DNA of 64,000 bases from Microvirga sp. KLBC 81 (lineage in GTDB: Bacteria; Pseudomonadota; Alphaproteobacteria; Rhizobiales; Beijerinckiaceae), in NCBI RefSeq assembly GCF_003075415.1, contig NZ_QDAH01000006.1, forward strand, positions 62,001 to 126,000, read 5' to 3'. Below, piece after piece: positions 15,548-23,914 of the stretch. Position 1 is the first letter of the stretch. Each line of letters starts with the position of its first letter. Position numbers and translations under genes: made by a program. The notes beneath the pieces are model-generated. The model searched no databases. It was given only the letters and a program-made list of their open reading frames with translations, and had not been told where the DNA came from.

Positions 15548-17023
15548 ATGAACGCTCCGGTCAATCCTAAGAAGCTCATCAAAGGCGCGACAGGCGATTG
15601 GGAAATCGTCATCGGTATGGAGATCCACGCCCAGGTGACGAGCCAGGCCAAGCTGTTCTCCGGCGCCTCGACGGCTTTCGGCGGCGATCCGAACAGCCAT
15701 GTCTCTCTCGTGGATGCGGCCATGCCCGGCATGCTGCCCGTCATCAACGAGGAATGCGTCCGCCAGGCGATCCGCACGGGCCTCGGCCTCAAGGCGCAGA
15801 TCAACCTGAAGAGCACCTTCGATCGCAAGAACTATTTCTATCCGGACCTTCCGCAGGGCTACCAGATCAGCCAGTACAAAAGCCCCATCGTGGGCGAGGG
15901 CGAGGTGACCGTGGACGTGCCGGAAACGGCTGAGACGATCACGGTGCGCATCGAGCGCCTGCACCTTGAACAGGACGCGGGCAAGTCGATCCATGACCTG
16001 CACCCCACCATGAGCTTCGTCGATCTCAACCGCTCCGGCGTGGCGCTCATGGAAATCGTGTCGAAGCCGGACCTGCGTTCGGCTGACGAGGCGCGCGCCT
16101 ATGTCACCAAGCTGCGCACGATCCTGCGCTATCTCGGCACCTGCGACGGCGACATGGACAAGGGCAATCTGCGCGCCGACGTGAACGTGTCCGTCCGCCG
16201 TCCCGGCGAGGAGTTCGGCACCCGCTGCGAGATCAAGAACGTCAACTCCATCCGCTTCATCGGCCAGGCGATCGAGTATGAGGCGCGTCGCCAGATCGCT
16301 ATCCTTGAGGATGGCGGCGTAATCGAGCAGGAGACCCGCCTCTACGATCCGGGCAAGGGCGAAACCCGCTCCATGCGCTCGAAGGAAGAGGCGCACGATT
16401 ACCGCTACTTCCCCGATCCGGACCTGTTGCCGCTCGAATTCGACCAGGCTTACGTGGACGATCTCGCCCAGCACCTGCCGGAACTGCCGGACGAGAAGAA
16501 GGCCCGCTTCATGAGCGATTACGGCCTCTCGTCCTACGACGCCGGCGTGCTGGTGGCTGAGCGGGCTTCCGCCGACTTCTTCGAGGAAGTCGCGAAGGGC
16601 CGCGATGGCAAGGCCGCCGCGAACTGGATCATCAACGAATTGTTCGGCCGCCTGAACAAGGAAGGCAAGGATATCACGGGATCGCCGGTCTCCGCTCAGC
16701 AGCTCGGCGCCATCATCGAGCTCATCGGCGAGAACGTGATCTCCGGCAAGATCGCCAAGGACCTGTTCGAGATCGTCTTCACCGAAGGCGGTGATCCGCG
16801 TGAGATCGTGGAAAAGCGCGGCATGAAGCAGGTGACCGATACCGGCGCCATTGAGAAGGCCATCGACGAGGTCATCGCGGCCAATCCGGACAAGGTCGAG
16901 CAGGCGAAAGCCAAGCCCACGCTGCTCGGCTGGTTCGTCGGCCAGGTGATGAAGCAGACCGGCGGCAAGGCCAACCCGCAGGCCGTCAACGAGATCCTGA
17001 AGTCCAAGCTCGGGATCGAGTGA
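15548..17023 (+). CDS. gatB: Asp/Glu-tRNA amidotransferase subunit B
   Basis: 491 residues, normal for GatB. It carries the cradle-domain signatures [13 protein letters not shown] near the N-terminus, [14 protein letters not shown], the LEQDAGKS motif and a C-terminal YqeY/tail domain ([14 protein letters not shown] to the end) that grips the tRNA. GatB phosphorylates and then amidates the aminoacyl-tRNA using ammonia from GatA. ATG 15548 is used since upstream codons are repeat sequence. It is separated from gatCA by about 5 kb of inserted genes, whereas gatCAB is contiguous in many relatives. Confidence 0.96.
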   Translation: MNAPVNPKKLIKGATGDWEIVIGMEIHAQVTSQAKLFSGASTAFGGDPNSHVSLVDAAMPGMLPVINEECVRQAIRTGLGLKAQINLKSTFDRKNYFYPDLPQGYQISQYKSPIVGEGEVTVDVPETAETITVRIERLHLEQDAGKSIHDLHPTMSFVDLNRSGVALMEIVSKPDLRSADEARAYVTKLRTILRYLGTCDGDMDKGNLRADVNVSVRRPGEEFGTRCEIKNVNSIRFIGQAIEYEARRQIAILEDGGVIEQETRLYDPGKGETRSMRSKEEAHDYRYFPDPDLLPLEFDQAYVDDLAQHLPELPDEKKARFMSDYGLSSYDAGVLVAERASADFFEEVAKGRDGKAAANWIINELFGRLNKEGKDITGSPVSAQQLGAIIELIGENVISGKIAKDLFEIVFTEGGDPREIVEKRGMKQVTDTGAIEKAIDEVIAANPDKVEQAKAKPTLLGWFVGQVMKQTGGKANPQAVNEILKSKLGIE

Positions 17024-17529
17024 TCGTGAGCGAGGCGTTCAAAATCGCTGACAACGCTCTTGTCCTGCGCATCGCGGAAGATCGCGATGCGCAGGATCTC
17101 TTCGGGCTTCTGTCCCTCTGCTTCGCCGACTATCCCGGCTGCTTCATCGATCCCCACGACGACCTGAGGGATCTTCGTGCGCCGGGATCGCCTCGACAGA
17201 ATGATGGCGTTCTATGGGTGACGGAGGACGAGAGCGGACGCATCCGCGCCTGCGTCTCCGTTGATTTTCCCGGAGCCGCTACGGCGGAGCTTCACCGCCT
17301 TTATGTGCGCCCCGACCAACGCGGCCGAGGCCTCGGCTCGTCGCTGGTCCGCGCCGTTGAGCGCCACGCTCGCGAGAAGGGTGCGACGTGCATGTTCTTC
17401 TGGTCCGACACGCGCTTCACCGATGCGCACCGGCTCTACAAGAAGCTGGGCTACACGCAGACGGACCGGCGGCGCGACCTCGGTGACATCTCGAACTCGT
17501 CGGAATATCACTTCGAGAAGGATCTCTGA
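17020..17529 (+). CDS. GNAT-family N-acetyltransferase
   Basis: Up to 169 residues with the acetyl-CoA-binding motif [15 protein letters not shown] and the late [13 protein letters not shown] motif, both standard for GNAT enzymes. The acceptor is unknown. The GTG at 17020 overlaps the gatB stop, indicating coupling; a second GTG at 17026 would give a protein two residues shorter. It is followed by repeats, so it ends the gatB unit. Confidence 0.88.
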   Translation: MIVSEAFKIADNALVLRIAEDRDAQDLFGLLSLCFADYPGCFIDPHDDLRDLRAPGSPRQNDGVLWVTEDESGRIRACVSVDFPGAATAELHRLYVRPDQRGRGLGSSLVRAVERHAREKGATCMFFWSDTRFTDAHRLYKKLGYTQTDRRRDLGDISNSSEYHFEKDL

Positions 17530-17549
17530 GGCGAGGGCTTCTCACTCTC

Positions 17550-17649
17550 GTCATGGCCGGGCTTGTCCCGGCCATCTCGTTTTTAAGACCCTCAGTCCTC
17601 ATCCTGAGGCAAGAGCGACAGAGATCACCGGCACAAGGCCGGTGATGAC
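17550..17649. repeat. GTCAT/ATGAC composite repeat with half a palindrome inside
   Basis: In reverse orientation to 8410-8602, it shares the same two outer hairpins and the internal GGGTCTTAAAAACG stretch. In the middle it keeps only CCTCATCCTGAGG (17597-17609), one end of the 103-bp palindrome, as expected of an imperfect loss of an inserted copy. Confidence 0.8.
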
Positions 17650-17664
17650 ATGGAGGGAGCGATT

Positions 17665-19071
17665 TCACGGAATCTCGTAAACCGAGAACTCGTTGTTGAT
17701 CCCTCGAAGCGTCGTTTTCTGCAGGGTCGGGTGCAGGCCTTGCGTTTCGATGATCTCAAGAGCTTCAGGGTTCTCGATCACGGTTCCGGTTGCATAAATC
17801 GAGCGTGAGTTCGCAAGGTTCTGGACCCTTGAGGCGATATTCACGGTCTGCCCGAAATAGTCCTGCCGCTCGTTGAGCACGACGGCAAGACATGGGCCCT
17901 CGTGAATGCCGATCTTGAGCAGAAGGTCCTCATGTCCACGCTGCTCGTTCAGCGTGCGCATGGCCTCTCGCATTCTGAGCGCAGCGGAGACGGCGTGATC
18001 CGGCGTCGGGAAGGTCGCCATCACGGCGTCGCCGATGGTCTTCACCACGGCCCCGGCCTCGGAGGCTACGATCTCATTCAGCACGCGGAAATGCTCACGC
18101 ACCAGATCGTAGGCCACGAGGTCTCCGACACGTTCGTAGAGCTCTGTCGAGCCCTTGAGGTCGGTGAAGAGGAAGGTGAGGCTCGTAATCTTCAGTCGCT
18201 GATCGATATCGAGCGTTTCCGTGCGGTAGAGGTCCCGGAATGTCTGGTTCGTCAAAAGGCGCTTGGCAGTGAGGAAGGGGCGACGATGCTCCATCAAGTG
18301 ATGCAGGGCATCGTTGGCGAGCCACACAGCCGGAAGCGTGCGCCTCTTGGTGTGATTCTCGAGCAGGAGGCGGACGGGGCCGGGGCGCAGCTCCACCGTG
18401 TCGTTCTCGGCAGGCTGCTCCGTCAGGATCAGCGACAGATTCTGGCGCTCGCGAGTGGGTTCGCCTTTAACCTCGACGAACTGGGTGGCATGGGTCACAG
18501 GATCGAAGACGATCACGAATGCCGGGGGGAGCTGCAGGGACAGGATGACCCGCTCTCCGGGAGGAAGCTCGACGGAATCGAGCATGACTTCCTCGAGTTG
18601 TTTTTCGAAATCCTCCGGCAGATCGACACCCGAACTCCAGAAGATCTGGCGTAAGTATTCCGGCATCGGAAGCTTGTCGGGCTCATGCGCCGCGATCTTG
18701 CGCACCCGCGGGCTGACCGTGAAGGTCACCTCGACCATTTCATCGAGGGTGGGTTCGTATCCGGCAGCGCAGAGAGCGCAGCTGTATTCCTCTTTCTTCA
18801 AGGACTTCAGGCTTGCGCCTGCATCCATCACCCCGCCGCATCCCGGGCACAGGACGTTCCAGGACAACTCGAAAAGGCCCAGCCGCGCAGCGTGCAGGAA
18901 GGCGGCAATGGTGCTCTCCTCGTCGAGATGATGTTTCGCGGCAAAAGCCAGGACATTGATGCGGTTCAGTTCATGATCCGGTGCGTCGTGGATCAGGTGC
19001 TCGATGGCATCGACGGCGTCGGGATCTGCCGTCTGGCGCAATATTGTGAGGAGTTTCTGAGCTTCACTCAT
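17665..19071 (-). CDS. Adenylate/guanylate cyclase with N-terminal zinc ribbon (class III)
   Basis: 468 residues. The N-terminal half (about 1-285) includes a zinc ribbon, C75-x2-C78...C98-x2-C101, in the style of the DUF5939 cyclases. The C-terminal class III cyclase domain begins near residue 295; metal-binding D304 sits in FLFTDLKGST and D348 in KTIGDAVMATF, and GQTVNIASRVQ carries the transition-state Asn-x3-Arg. It should make cAMP or cGMP in the cytoplasm, since no membrane helix is seen. AAGGAGGT seven bases upstream fixes ATG 19071. The gene stands alone; what the N-terminal domain senses is not evident. Confidence 0.9.
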   Translation of the reverse strand: MSEAQKLLTILRQTADPDAVDAIEHLIHDAPDHELNRINVLAFAAKHHLDEESTIAAFLHAARLGLFELSWNVLCPGCGGVMDAGASLKSLKKEEYSCALCAAGYEPTLDEMVEVTFTVSPRVRKIAAHEPDKLPMPEYLRQIFWSSGVDLPEDFEKQLEEVMLDSVELPPGERVILSLQLPPAFVIVFDPVTHATQFVEVKGEPTRERQNLSLILTEQPAENDTVELRPGPVRLLLENHTKRRTLPAVWLANDALHHLMEHRRPFLTAKRLLTNQTFRDLYRTETLDIDQRLKITSLTFLFTDLKGSTELYERVGDLVAYDLVREHFRVLNEIVASEAGAVVKTIGDAVMATFPTPDHAVSAALRMREAMRTLNEQRGHEDLLLKIGIHEGPCLAVVLNERQDYFGQTVNIASRVQNLANSRSIYATGTVIENPEALEIIETQGLHPTLQKTTLRGINNEFSVYEIP

Positions 19072-19276
19072 GGTCCGACCTCCTTCGAGGTTCAGGTACG
19101 CCTTGAGTCTTGAGCATCGATGCTACGATATGCGTTGGGCACGCTTGCATGATGCCATTCTATACGCTTTCAGAATAGCACTTCACGGGCTCAAAGGCTT
19201 GCAAAACAAGGATTTGAGCGCGCAATCGTGCAGCAGAAACGGACGAGGAGGCAAATTGATGGCGCGGACAAGGCTT

Positions 19277-19696
19277 TTACGTTTCTGCCACGCCGTATTC
19301 TTCCGCGTAACGGTTCGCAACCCGTGTCTGCCATAGACACAGAACCGGGGTGACGATGAGCTCAAGAACCAAGCCTCCCATCATGAAGAACGAAGGCAGG
19401 CCGGTGAGCACGAGGCCGATCAGGCGGCCCAAGCCGCCGATGACGACGAGCAGTGTCAGGAACCGGAAGCGGTTTGTCTTGTCCTCGATGCCGGGCAGCG
19501 TGCTCCAGAAGCACAGCCCGATGCCGAGCAGGAGGCCGGACATGAAGCGGAAATGGCTCTCCGCCGAGATGCTCACCGCATCGCCCGTGAGGGCCTGCCC
19601 GAAAAGGACGCCATAGAGCCCCGTTGCCACGGGAATGGTGGCCACGATGGCAATCGTCTGCTGCAACAGCTTCCGCTCGCGATCCATGCTGGGCAT
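19277..19696 (-). CDS. DUF4345-type integral membrane protein
   Basis: 139 residues with four membrane helices. The first is IAIVATIPVATGLYGVLFG, and further on there is the SHFRFMSGLLLGIGLCFWS motif and GLGRLIGLVLTGLP. Small four-helix DUF4345 proteins share this SHFRFMSG-GLGR pattern; their function is unknown. ATG 19696 is preceded by GGGAGG. It is divergent from the glutathione S-transferase gene at 19783. Confidence 0.85.
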   Translation of the reverse strand: MPSMDRERKLLQQTIAIVATIPVATGLYGVLFGQALTGDAVSISAESHFRFMSGLLLGIGLCFWSTLPGIEDKTNRFRFLTLLVVIGGLGRLIGLVLTGLPSFFMMGGLVLELIVTPVLCLWQTRVANRYAEEYGVAET

Positions 19697-19782
19697 AACT
19701 GGTCCTCCCTTGGAATTCTGCTCCTTCCGGTTCGAGACGCAATCCTTTAGCTTGGCCTCACGAAACTTGCTCACAGGAGCCG

Positions 19783-20427
19783 ATGGTGCCCGCGCGTTTT
19801 GAACTTCATGGAATTGCCCTGTCGGGCCCCACCTACAAGGTCGGCCTGATGCTGTCTCTGGCTGGGGAGGCCTTCGACTACGTGCATGTGCCTCTGCGCG
19901 AGGGTGCTCACAAGCAGCCGGCTTACCTTGCCAAGCAGCGCTACGGTCAGGTGCCGCTGCTGGCCGACCGAAACAACGGGCGGCATCTGTGCCAGTCGGC
20001 GGCCATCCTGGAATATCTCGCGGATACGCTCGGCAAGTTCGGGGGCGCTACCCTCGAAGAGCGGCTGCAGGCACGCGAGTGGCTCTACTGGGATTTCGAC
20101 CGTCTCGCTCCATCCGTCTATCGCACGCGCGGCGTCAAGCGCGGCTTCCGTCAGGCCGGGCCTGAGATCCTGGAGATGTACGCCGCCGAGGCCGCATCAG
20201 CTCTCAAGGTGCTCGACCGGCATTTGGCGGGTCGCAACTGGATTGTCGGGGAGGGCGTCACGATTGCCGATATCGACATCTTCGGCGTGCTGGCTTTCGC
20301 AGGCGAGGCGGAGATCGATCTTGCTCCCTACATTCACCTCAGCGCCTGGCTGAGGCGCATGGAAGCTCTGCCGGGATTGAAACTCCCGCAGAACCTTTTG
20401 CCGATGGAATCCCGGGTCGCCGCATGA
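19783..20427 (+). CDS. Glutathione S-transferase family protein
   Basis: 214 residues: thioredoxin-like N-terminal domain (residues 1-80, with KVGLMLSLAGEAFDYV and the cis-Pro motif YGQVPLL followed by CQSAAILEYL) and an all-helical C-terminal domain with VTIADIDIFGVLAF. It conjugates or reduces substrates with glutathione; the substrate is unknown. AGGAG six bases before the ATG supports the start. Its stop overlaps the next gene (ATGA), so the two are co-translated. Confidence 0.9.
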   Translation: MVPARFELHGIALSGPTYKVGLMLSLAGEAFDYVHVPLREGAHKQPAYLAKQRYGQVPLLADRNNGRHLCQSAAILEYLADTLGKFGGATLEERLQAREWLYWDFDRLAPSVYRTRGVKRGFRQAGPEILEMYAAEAASALKVLDRHLAGRNWIVGEGVTIADIDIFGVLAFAGEAEIDLAPYIHLSAWLRRMEALPGLKLPQNLLPMESRVAA

Positions 20428-20882
20428 GCGCCCTGGAGTTTCGCGAGGCAAGGGCGGAGGACCTGGAGGCAATCATCCGCCTCCATGAGGAGGATGAACT
20501 CGGTACACACGGAGACGTTTGGTCGCCGGAGACCAAGCCTGCCTACGAGGCCGCTTTCGCTGCCATCGCCAAAAGCTCCGAGAACATGCTGTTCGTGGCG
20601 GTGGACGGCGATGAGGTCATCGGCACGTTCCAGCTCACCTTCATCCCGAACCTCACCGGGCGCGGGGCGCTTCGCGTGAAGGTGGAGAGCGTGAAGGTGA
20701 AGGCCGCGCGCCGCTCCGGCGGCATCGGTGCGAAGATGATGGCCCATGCGGAAAGCGTGGCCCGCGCCCGTGGCGCAGCCATGCTCGAACTCACCTCCAA
20801 CAAGGCCCGCAAGGACGCCCACCGCTTCTACGAGCGGCTGGGCTTTTCACGCTCTCACGAGGGCTTCAAGAAGAAGCTGTGA
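20424..20882 (+). CDS. GNAT-family N-acetyltransferase
   Basis: 152 residues with the GNAT motifs VKVKAARRSGGIGAKMM (acetyl-CoA pyrophosphate loop) and NKARKDAHRFYERLGFSRSHEGFKK at the C-terminus, the latter like phosphinothricin/aminoglycoside-type acetyltransferases of broad distribution. The ATG overlaps the preceding gene's stop by four bases. The acceptor substrate is not deducible. Confidence 0.9.
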   Translation: MSALEFREARAEDLEAIIRLHEEDELGTHGDVWSPETKPAYEAAFAAIAKSSENMLFVAVDGDEVIGTFQLTFIPNLTGRGALRVKVESVKVKAARRSGGIGAKMMAHAESVARARGAAMLELTSNKARKDAHRFYERLGFSRSHEGFKKKL

Positions 20883-20922
20883 GAACAACGCTGGGTGCGG
20901 CGTATTCTGCCCGAGCCCTTTC

Positions 20923-21009
20923 GTCATGGCCGCGCTCGTTGCGGCCACCCACGTCTTTGAACCTCTGCAGTCTCAAGACGTGGATTTCCGGGACAAGCCC
21001 GGGGATGAC
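20923..21009. repeat. Cloverleaf-like GTCAT/ATGAC repeat (diverged copy)
   Basis: An 87-bp element: GTCATGGCCGCG-ctcgtt-GCGGCCA arm, a CCACGTCTT...AAGACGTGG middle arm, a TTTCCGGG-acaa-GCCCGGGG arm, then ATGAC. It fills most of the gap between the acetyltransferase and the next minus-strand gene. Confidence 0.8.
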
Positions 21010-21030
21010 GAGGCAGTCAATTGATAAAGT

Positions 21031-21282
21031 TCAAGCCCTCGTGCCGCCCTTGAGCCGCGTGTTGCAGGCACTCCAGAACTTTGGCCACTTCATGCCGGGC
21101 TCGATCTTTTTAGCGGCCCTGGCTTCCTTCCATTCGGCGCTGCACTTGGTCATGCGCTCGCGGGCTGCGATCTGGGCCGCAGTCGGCTCCTTCTTCGGCT
21201 TCGTCTCAACGGCCTGGGCACTGCCGACAATGGCAAGGGCCATGGTCGCGGCGAGTGCCGTGCTGACAATACGGTTCATCAT
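21031..21282 (-). CDS. Small secreted PsiF-like protein
   Basis: 83 residues with a signal peptide (to about residue 24, ending SAQA) and a mature part of about 60 residues containing ARERMTKCSAEW and MKWPKFWSACNTRLKG. The paired cysteines with Trp and the CNTRLKG end resemble the PsiF repeat of phosphate-starvation proteins, but this is a weak likeness. Start ATG 21282 follows a GGGGGA run; ATG 21279 is an equal alternative. Periplasmic location is expected. Confidence 0.75.
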   Translation of the reverse strand: MMNRIVSTALAATMALAIVGSAQAVETKPKKEPTAAQIAARERMTKCSAEWKEARAAKKIEPGMKWPKFWSACNTRLKGGTRA

Positions 21283-21470
21283 GAGATCCCCCATAGACGC
21301 ATTCAACTTGCGCTCGATTTATTTCATATGAAACAATAGAACATGCAAGTGCGGGTGGTCAGCCATGCGCTCTATCCACCGCAAACCACGGGCCTTGAGG
21401 GTGCGAGACCGCGCTCGATACCCTAACTTCTGCTCATCAACCTGTGTCGTTACACAAGGAGAGGCGTGTC

Positions 21471-22178
21471 ATGGCGGCTTCCGCCCAACAACCGATCGAT
21501 CTTTATTACTGGCCGACCCCGAACGGGTGGAAGATCACCATCATGCTCGAGGAATGCGGGCTGCCCTATGCAATCCACCCGGTGAATATCGGCAAGGGCG
21601 ACCAGTTCAAGCCTGAGTTCTTAGGCATCTCGCCCAACAACAAGATGCCGGCCATCGTCGACCATCAGGGGCCGGACGGGCGGCCCATCTCCGTGTTCGA
21701 GTCCGGCGCGATCCTGCAATATCTCGGCCGAAAGACGGGCAAGTTCTATCCTCAGGACGAGCGCGGACGCGTCGAGGTGGAGCAATGGCTGTTCTGGCAG
21801 ATGGGCGGCTTCGGCCCCATGCTCGGCCAGGCACACCATTTCCGCATCTACGCACCGGAGAAGGTGCCTTACGCCATCGAGCGCTACACCAACGAGACCA
21901 ACCGTCTCTATGGCGTGCTGAACAAGCGTCTGGCGGACCGGGAATACGTGGCGGGCGAGTATTCCATCGCCGATATGTCCATCGCCCCCTGGGCCAAGCT
22001 CTGGGAGCGCCAGGGCCAGAACATCGAGGATTTCCCGCACGTGAAGCGCTGGCTCAATGCTGTGCTTGAGCGTCCGGCGGTGCAGCGCGCCCTTGAGGTT
22101 GGGGCTGAGGATCGCACCAAGACCGATCTGACGGACCCCGCCGTTCAGGCCGTGCTGTTCGGTCAGAGGGCGCGGTAG
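21471..22178 (+). CDS. Glutathione S-transferase, YfcG/YghU (Nu-class) type
   Basis: 235 residues. The N-terminal thioredoxin fold holds TPNGWKITIMLEECGLPY, the LGISPNNKMPAIVD cis-Pro loop and the FESGAILQYL motif. The helical domain includes QWLFWQMGGFGPMLGQAHHF and YSIADMSIAPW. These are hallmarks of the Nu-class disulfide-bond oxidoreductases (YfcG/YghU), which bind two glutathiones and reduce disulfides. AAGGAG nine bases before ATG 21471 is a strong start signal. It seems monocistronic and ends at a hairpin. Confidence 0.93.
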   Translation: MAASAQQPIDLYYWPTPNGWKITIMLEECGLPYAIHPVNIGKGDQFKPEFLGISPNNKMPAIVDHQGPDGRPISVFESGAILQYLGRKTGKFYPQDERGRVEVEQWLFWQMGGFGPMLGQAHHFRIYAPEKVPYAIERYTNETNRLYGVLNKRLADREYVAGEYSIADMSIAPWAKLWERQGQNIEDFPHVKRWLNAVLERPAVQRALEVGAEDRTKTDLTDPAVQAVLFGQRAR

Positions 22179-22201
22179 CAGAAGGCAAATGCGTAGAGGG
22201 T

Positions 22202-22232
22202 GGCCCGGAAGCCGGGCCGCTATTTCTTTTTT
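22202..22232 (+). terminator. Terminator after the YfcG-type gene
   Basis: Stem GGCCCGG/CCGGGCC (22202-22208 with 22212-22218, loop AAG), followed after a few bases by TTTCTTTTTT. It overlaps the end of the convergent gene at 22220. Confidence 0.6.
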
Positions 22233-22576
22233 GTGGAGGCTGCCTGCGTCTTTGAGCATTTGGACGCATCAAATTTGCTAAGGGCATTTTCGGTTTTCAG
22301 GACCGCGACATGGGCGTTGTCGGCAACATGCGGGTCGCAGGCAGGGAAGTATTCTTTGGCAGCAGCGGAGATCTCGACAAGAACATCCTTCACCCTGCAT
22401 TGAAACCTGATGTTGGTCGTCTCCTCCTCCAAGGTCATTCGAACGCGGAGGCGTTCAATCTGCATTATCTCACTCATGGCATTTTCCCAGCGCTTCTGGG
22501 TGGCTACGGAACACTCGGCTCGAGCGGTGCCAATGCCGGTCACGATAAATGCAAGCGCCAAGAGAGGCCTAAACAT
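22220..22576 (-). CDS. Small secreted protein of unknown function
   Basis: 118 residues with a signal peptide (cut after about residue 20, TARA-EC) and a mature helical domain with four cysteines (ECSV, FQCR, PACD, SKCS), likely two disulfides, and a lysine-rich end. The context gives no function, and I do not recognise the family. GGAG lies 8-11 bases before ATG 22576. Confidence 0.7.
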   Translation of the reverse strand: MFRPLLALAFIVTGIGTARAECSVATQKRWENAMSEIMQIERLRVRMTLEEETTNIRFQCRVKDVLVEISAAAKEYFPACDPHVADNAHVAVLKTENALSKFDASKCSKTQAASTKKK

Positions 22577-22709
22577 GAGGGAAGCTCCAGTAATCTCTTC
22601 GAAGCTTCGTTATCACGTAGCTTTGCATGCGTCGAGCGATGAAGGCATTTAAGCCTAGCCGCAGTAGCTCAGGTTCCCCTCAGCTGCTGCAGTGGCCAGA
22701 AAGCTCAAT

Positions 22710-23114
22710 TCAATTCAGCTTAGCCCAGGTCTGCGACCGGCAGATGAGGCCGCCCAGGACGCAGCCGGAGAGCTGCATGGACTTGCCCTCGAAGGTCATC
22801 TTGCCCGTATAGATCTTGCCATCCTTGTAATTGTAGAGCTGACCGGTGAAGCCGTTGCCGGAAGGCTGGATGTTCGAAATCATCTGGACTCCGACAAGGC
22901 TGCGACCCCTCAAGTTGGCGTCCGGATTGTTCACGTCCTTGGCATCGCCCTGGATGGAAATAATGGTTCCGCAATAGACCTGCCCGCATTTGGCGATGCG
23001 CACCCGGGTTTCGCCGCTCTCGCTGAGGTAGGTTCCACTCGGGTCCAGAGCTTGGGCGTAGGCAGCCCCCGTCAGAAGAAAAAGTGCGAGGGCGGCAAGG
23101 GGTAGAGACTTCAT
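22710..23114 (-). CDS. DUF2147-family secreted protein
   Basis: 134 residues with a signal peptide (first 20 residues, ending AYAQ) and the DUF2147 lipocalin-like domain: PSGTYLSESGETRVRIAKCG, CGTIISI, LRGRSLVGVQMI, a YNYKDGKIYTGKM strand and a C-terminal LSGCVLGGLICRSQTW. Members are small periplasmic or surface proteins of unknown ligand. ATG 23114 with GGAGGG eight bases upstream is clearly the start; readings further upstream enter the ndk promoter. Confidence 0.9.
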   Translation of the reverse strand: MKSLPLAALALFLLTGAAYAQALDPSGTYLSESGETRVRIAKCGQVYCGTIISIQGDAKDVNNPDANLRGRSLVGVQMISNIQPSGNGFTGQLYNYKDGKIYTGKMTFEGKSMQLSGCVLGGLICRSQTWAKLN

Positions 23115-23331
23115 GATTTTCCCTCCAAGTCGGTCTTCACTGGACCGATCAGGGGAAGAGACTAGGGGAAGCGGCCCAGCTTTCCAACCGGAGCAGGAGC
23201 ATCGCGCGAAGAAGCGGATGTCGGTTCTTCGGCAAGAGCGATGCTCAATCAGGTGCCCAGGAAGCAGATTTTGCCCCAGCGAAACCCGCCTCCCTGTCTT
23301 TACGATATCCTTCGCAATCGCGAAAAGGCGC

Positions 23332-23360
23332 TTGAGGGGGAGGGGCCTCGCCGCTATAAG
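23332..23360 (+). promoter_or_regulatory. Promoter of ndk
   Basis: TTGAGG (23332-23337) and TATAAG (23355-23360) with exactly 17 bases between them, 43 bases before the ndk ATG. The rest of the 289-base gap before ndk shows nothing identifiable. Confidence 0.65.
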
Positions 23361-23403
23361 CGCCGGACTTTCCCGATTTCTTCTCTTAAAAGGATGACCT
23401 GTC

Positions 23404-23826
23404 ATGGCCATCGAGCGTACTTTCTCCATCATCAAGCCCGACGCAACCGAGCGTAACCTGACCGGCGCCATCAACGCCGTCATCGAGAACGCCGGCCTGC
23501 GCATCGTCGCCCAGAAGCGCATTATCATGTCCCGCCGCGAGGCCGAGACCTTCTACGCGGTCCACAAGGAGCGTCCGTTCTTCGGTGAGCTCGTGGACTT
23601 CATGATTTCCGGCCCGGTCGTCGTGCAGGTTCTCGAAGGCGATAACGCCGTTCTCCGCTACCGCGAGATCATGGGCGCCACGAACCCGGAGAGCGCCGCC
23701 GAGGGCACCATCCGCAAGCTCTACGCCAAGTCCATCGGCGAGAACTCGGTCCACGGCTCCGACAGCATCGAGAACGCCAAGATCGAGATCGCCCAGTTCT
23801 TCTCGGGCAACGAGATCGTCGGCTAA
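23404..23826 (+). CDS. ndk: Nucleoside diphosphate kinase
   Basis: 140 residues, full length, from [19 protein letters not shown]. The phospho-acceptor His117 lies in the invariant NSVHGSDS motif, and the Kpn-loop and C-terminal helix are present. It transfers the gamma phosphate from ATP to other (deoxy)nucleoside diphosphates through the phosphohistidine, balancing NTP pools. AAAAGG lies about ten bases before the start. It has its own promoter and terminator, so it is monocistronic. Confidence 0.98.
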   Translation: MAIERTFSIIKPDATERNLTGAINAVIENAGLRIVAQKRIIMSRREAETFYAVHKERPFFGELVDFMISGPVVVQVLEGDNAVLRYREIMGATNPESAAEGTIRKLYAKSIGENSVHGSDSIENAKIEIAQFFSGNEIVG

Positions 23827-23857
23827 GCCTTCTTCGGCTTTCCGAGCAAAATGATCA

Positions 23858-23886
23858 GGCCGCCTTCAGGGCGGCCTTTTCTTTGG
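23858..23886 (+). terminator. Terminator of ndk
   Basis: Stem GGCCGCC/GGCGGCC (23858-23864 with 23870-23876) followed by TTTTCTTT. Confidence 0.85.
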
Positions 23887-23914
23887 CCTCCTGCTCCGTC
23901 ATCATGCGCCTGCC

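Noticed and set aside
19072-19276. Possible small plus-strand gene upstream of the DUF4345 gene
   Set aside because: The frame overlaps the DUF4345 gene, lacks a ribosome-binding site and shows no protein-like composition.
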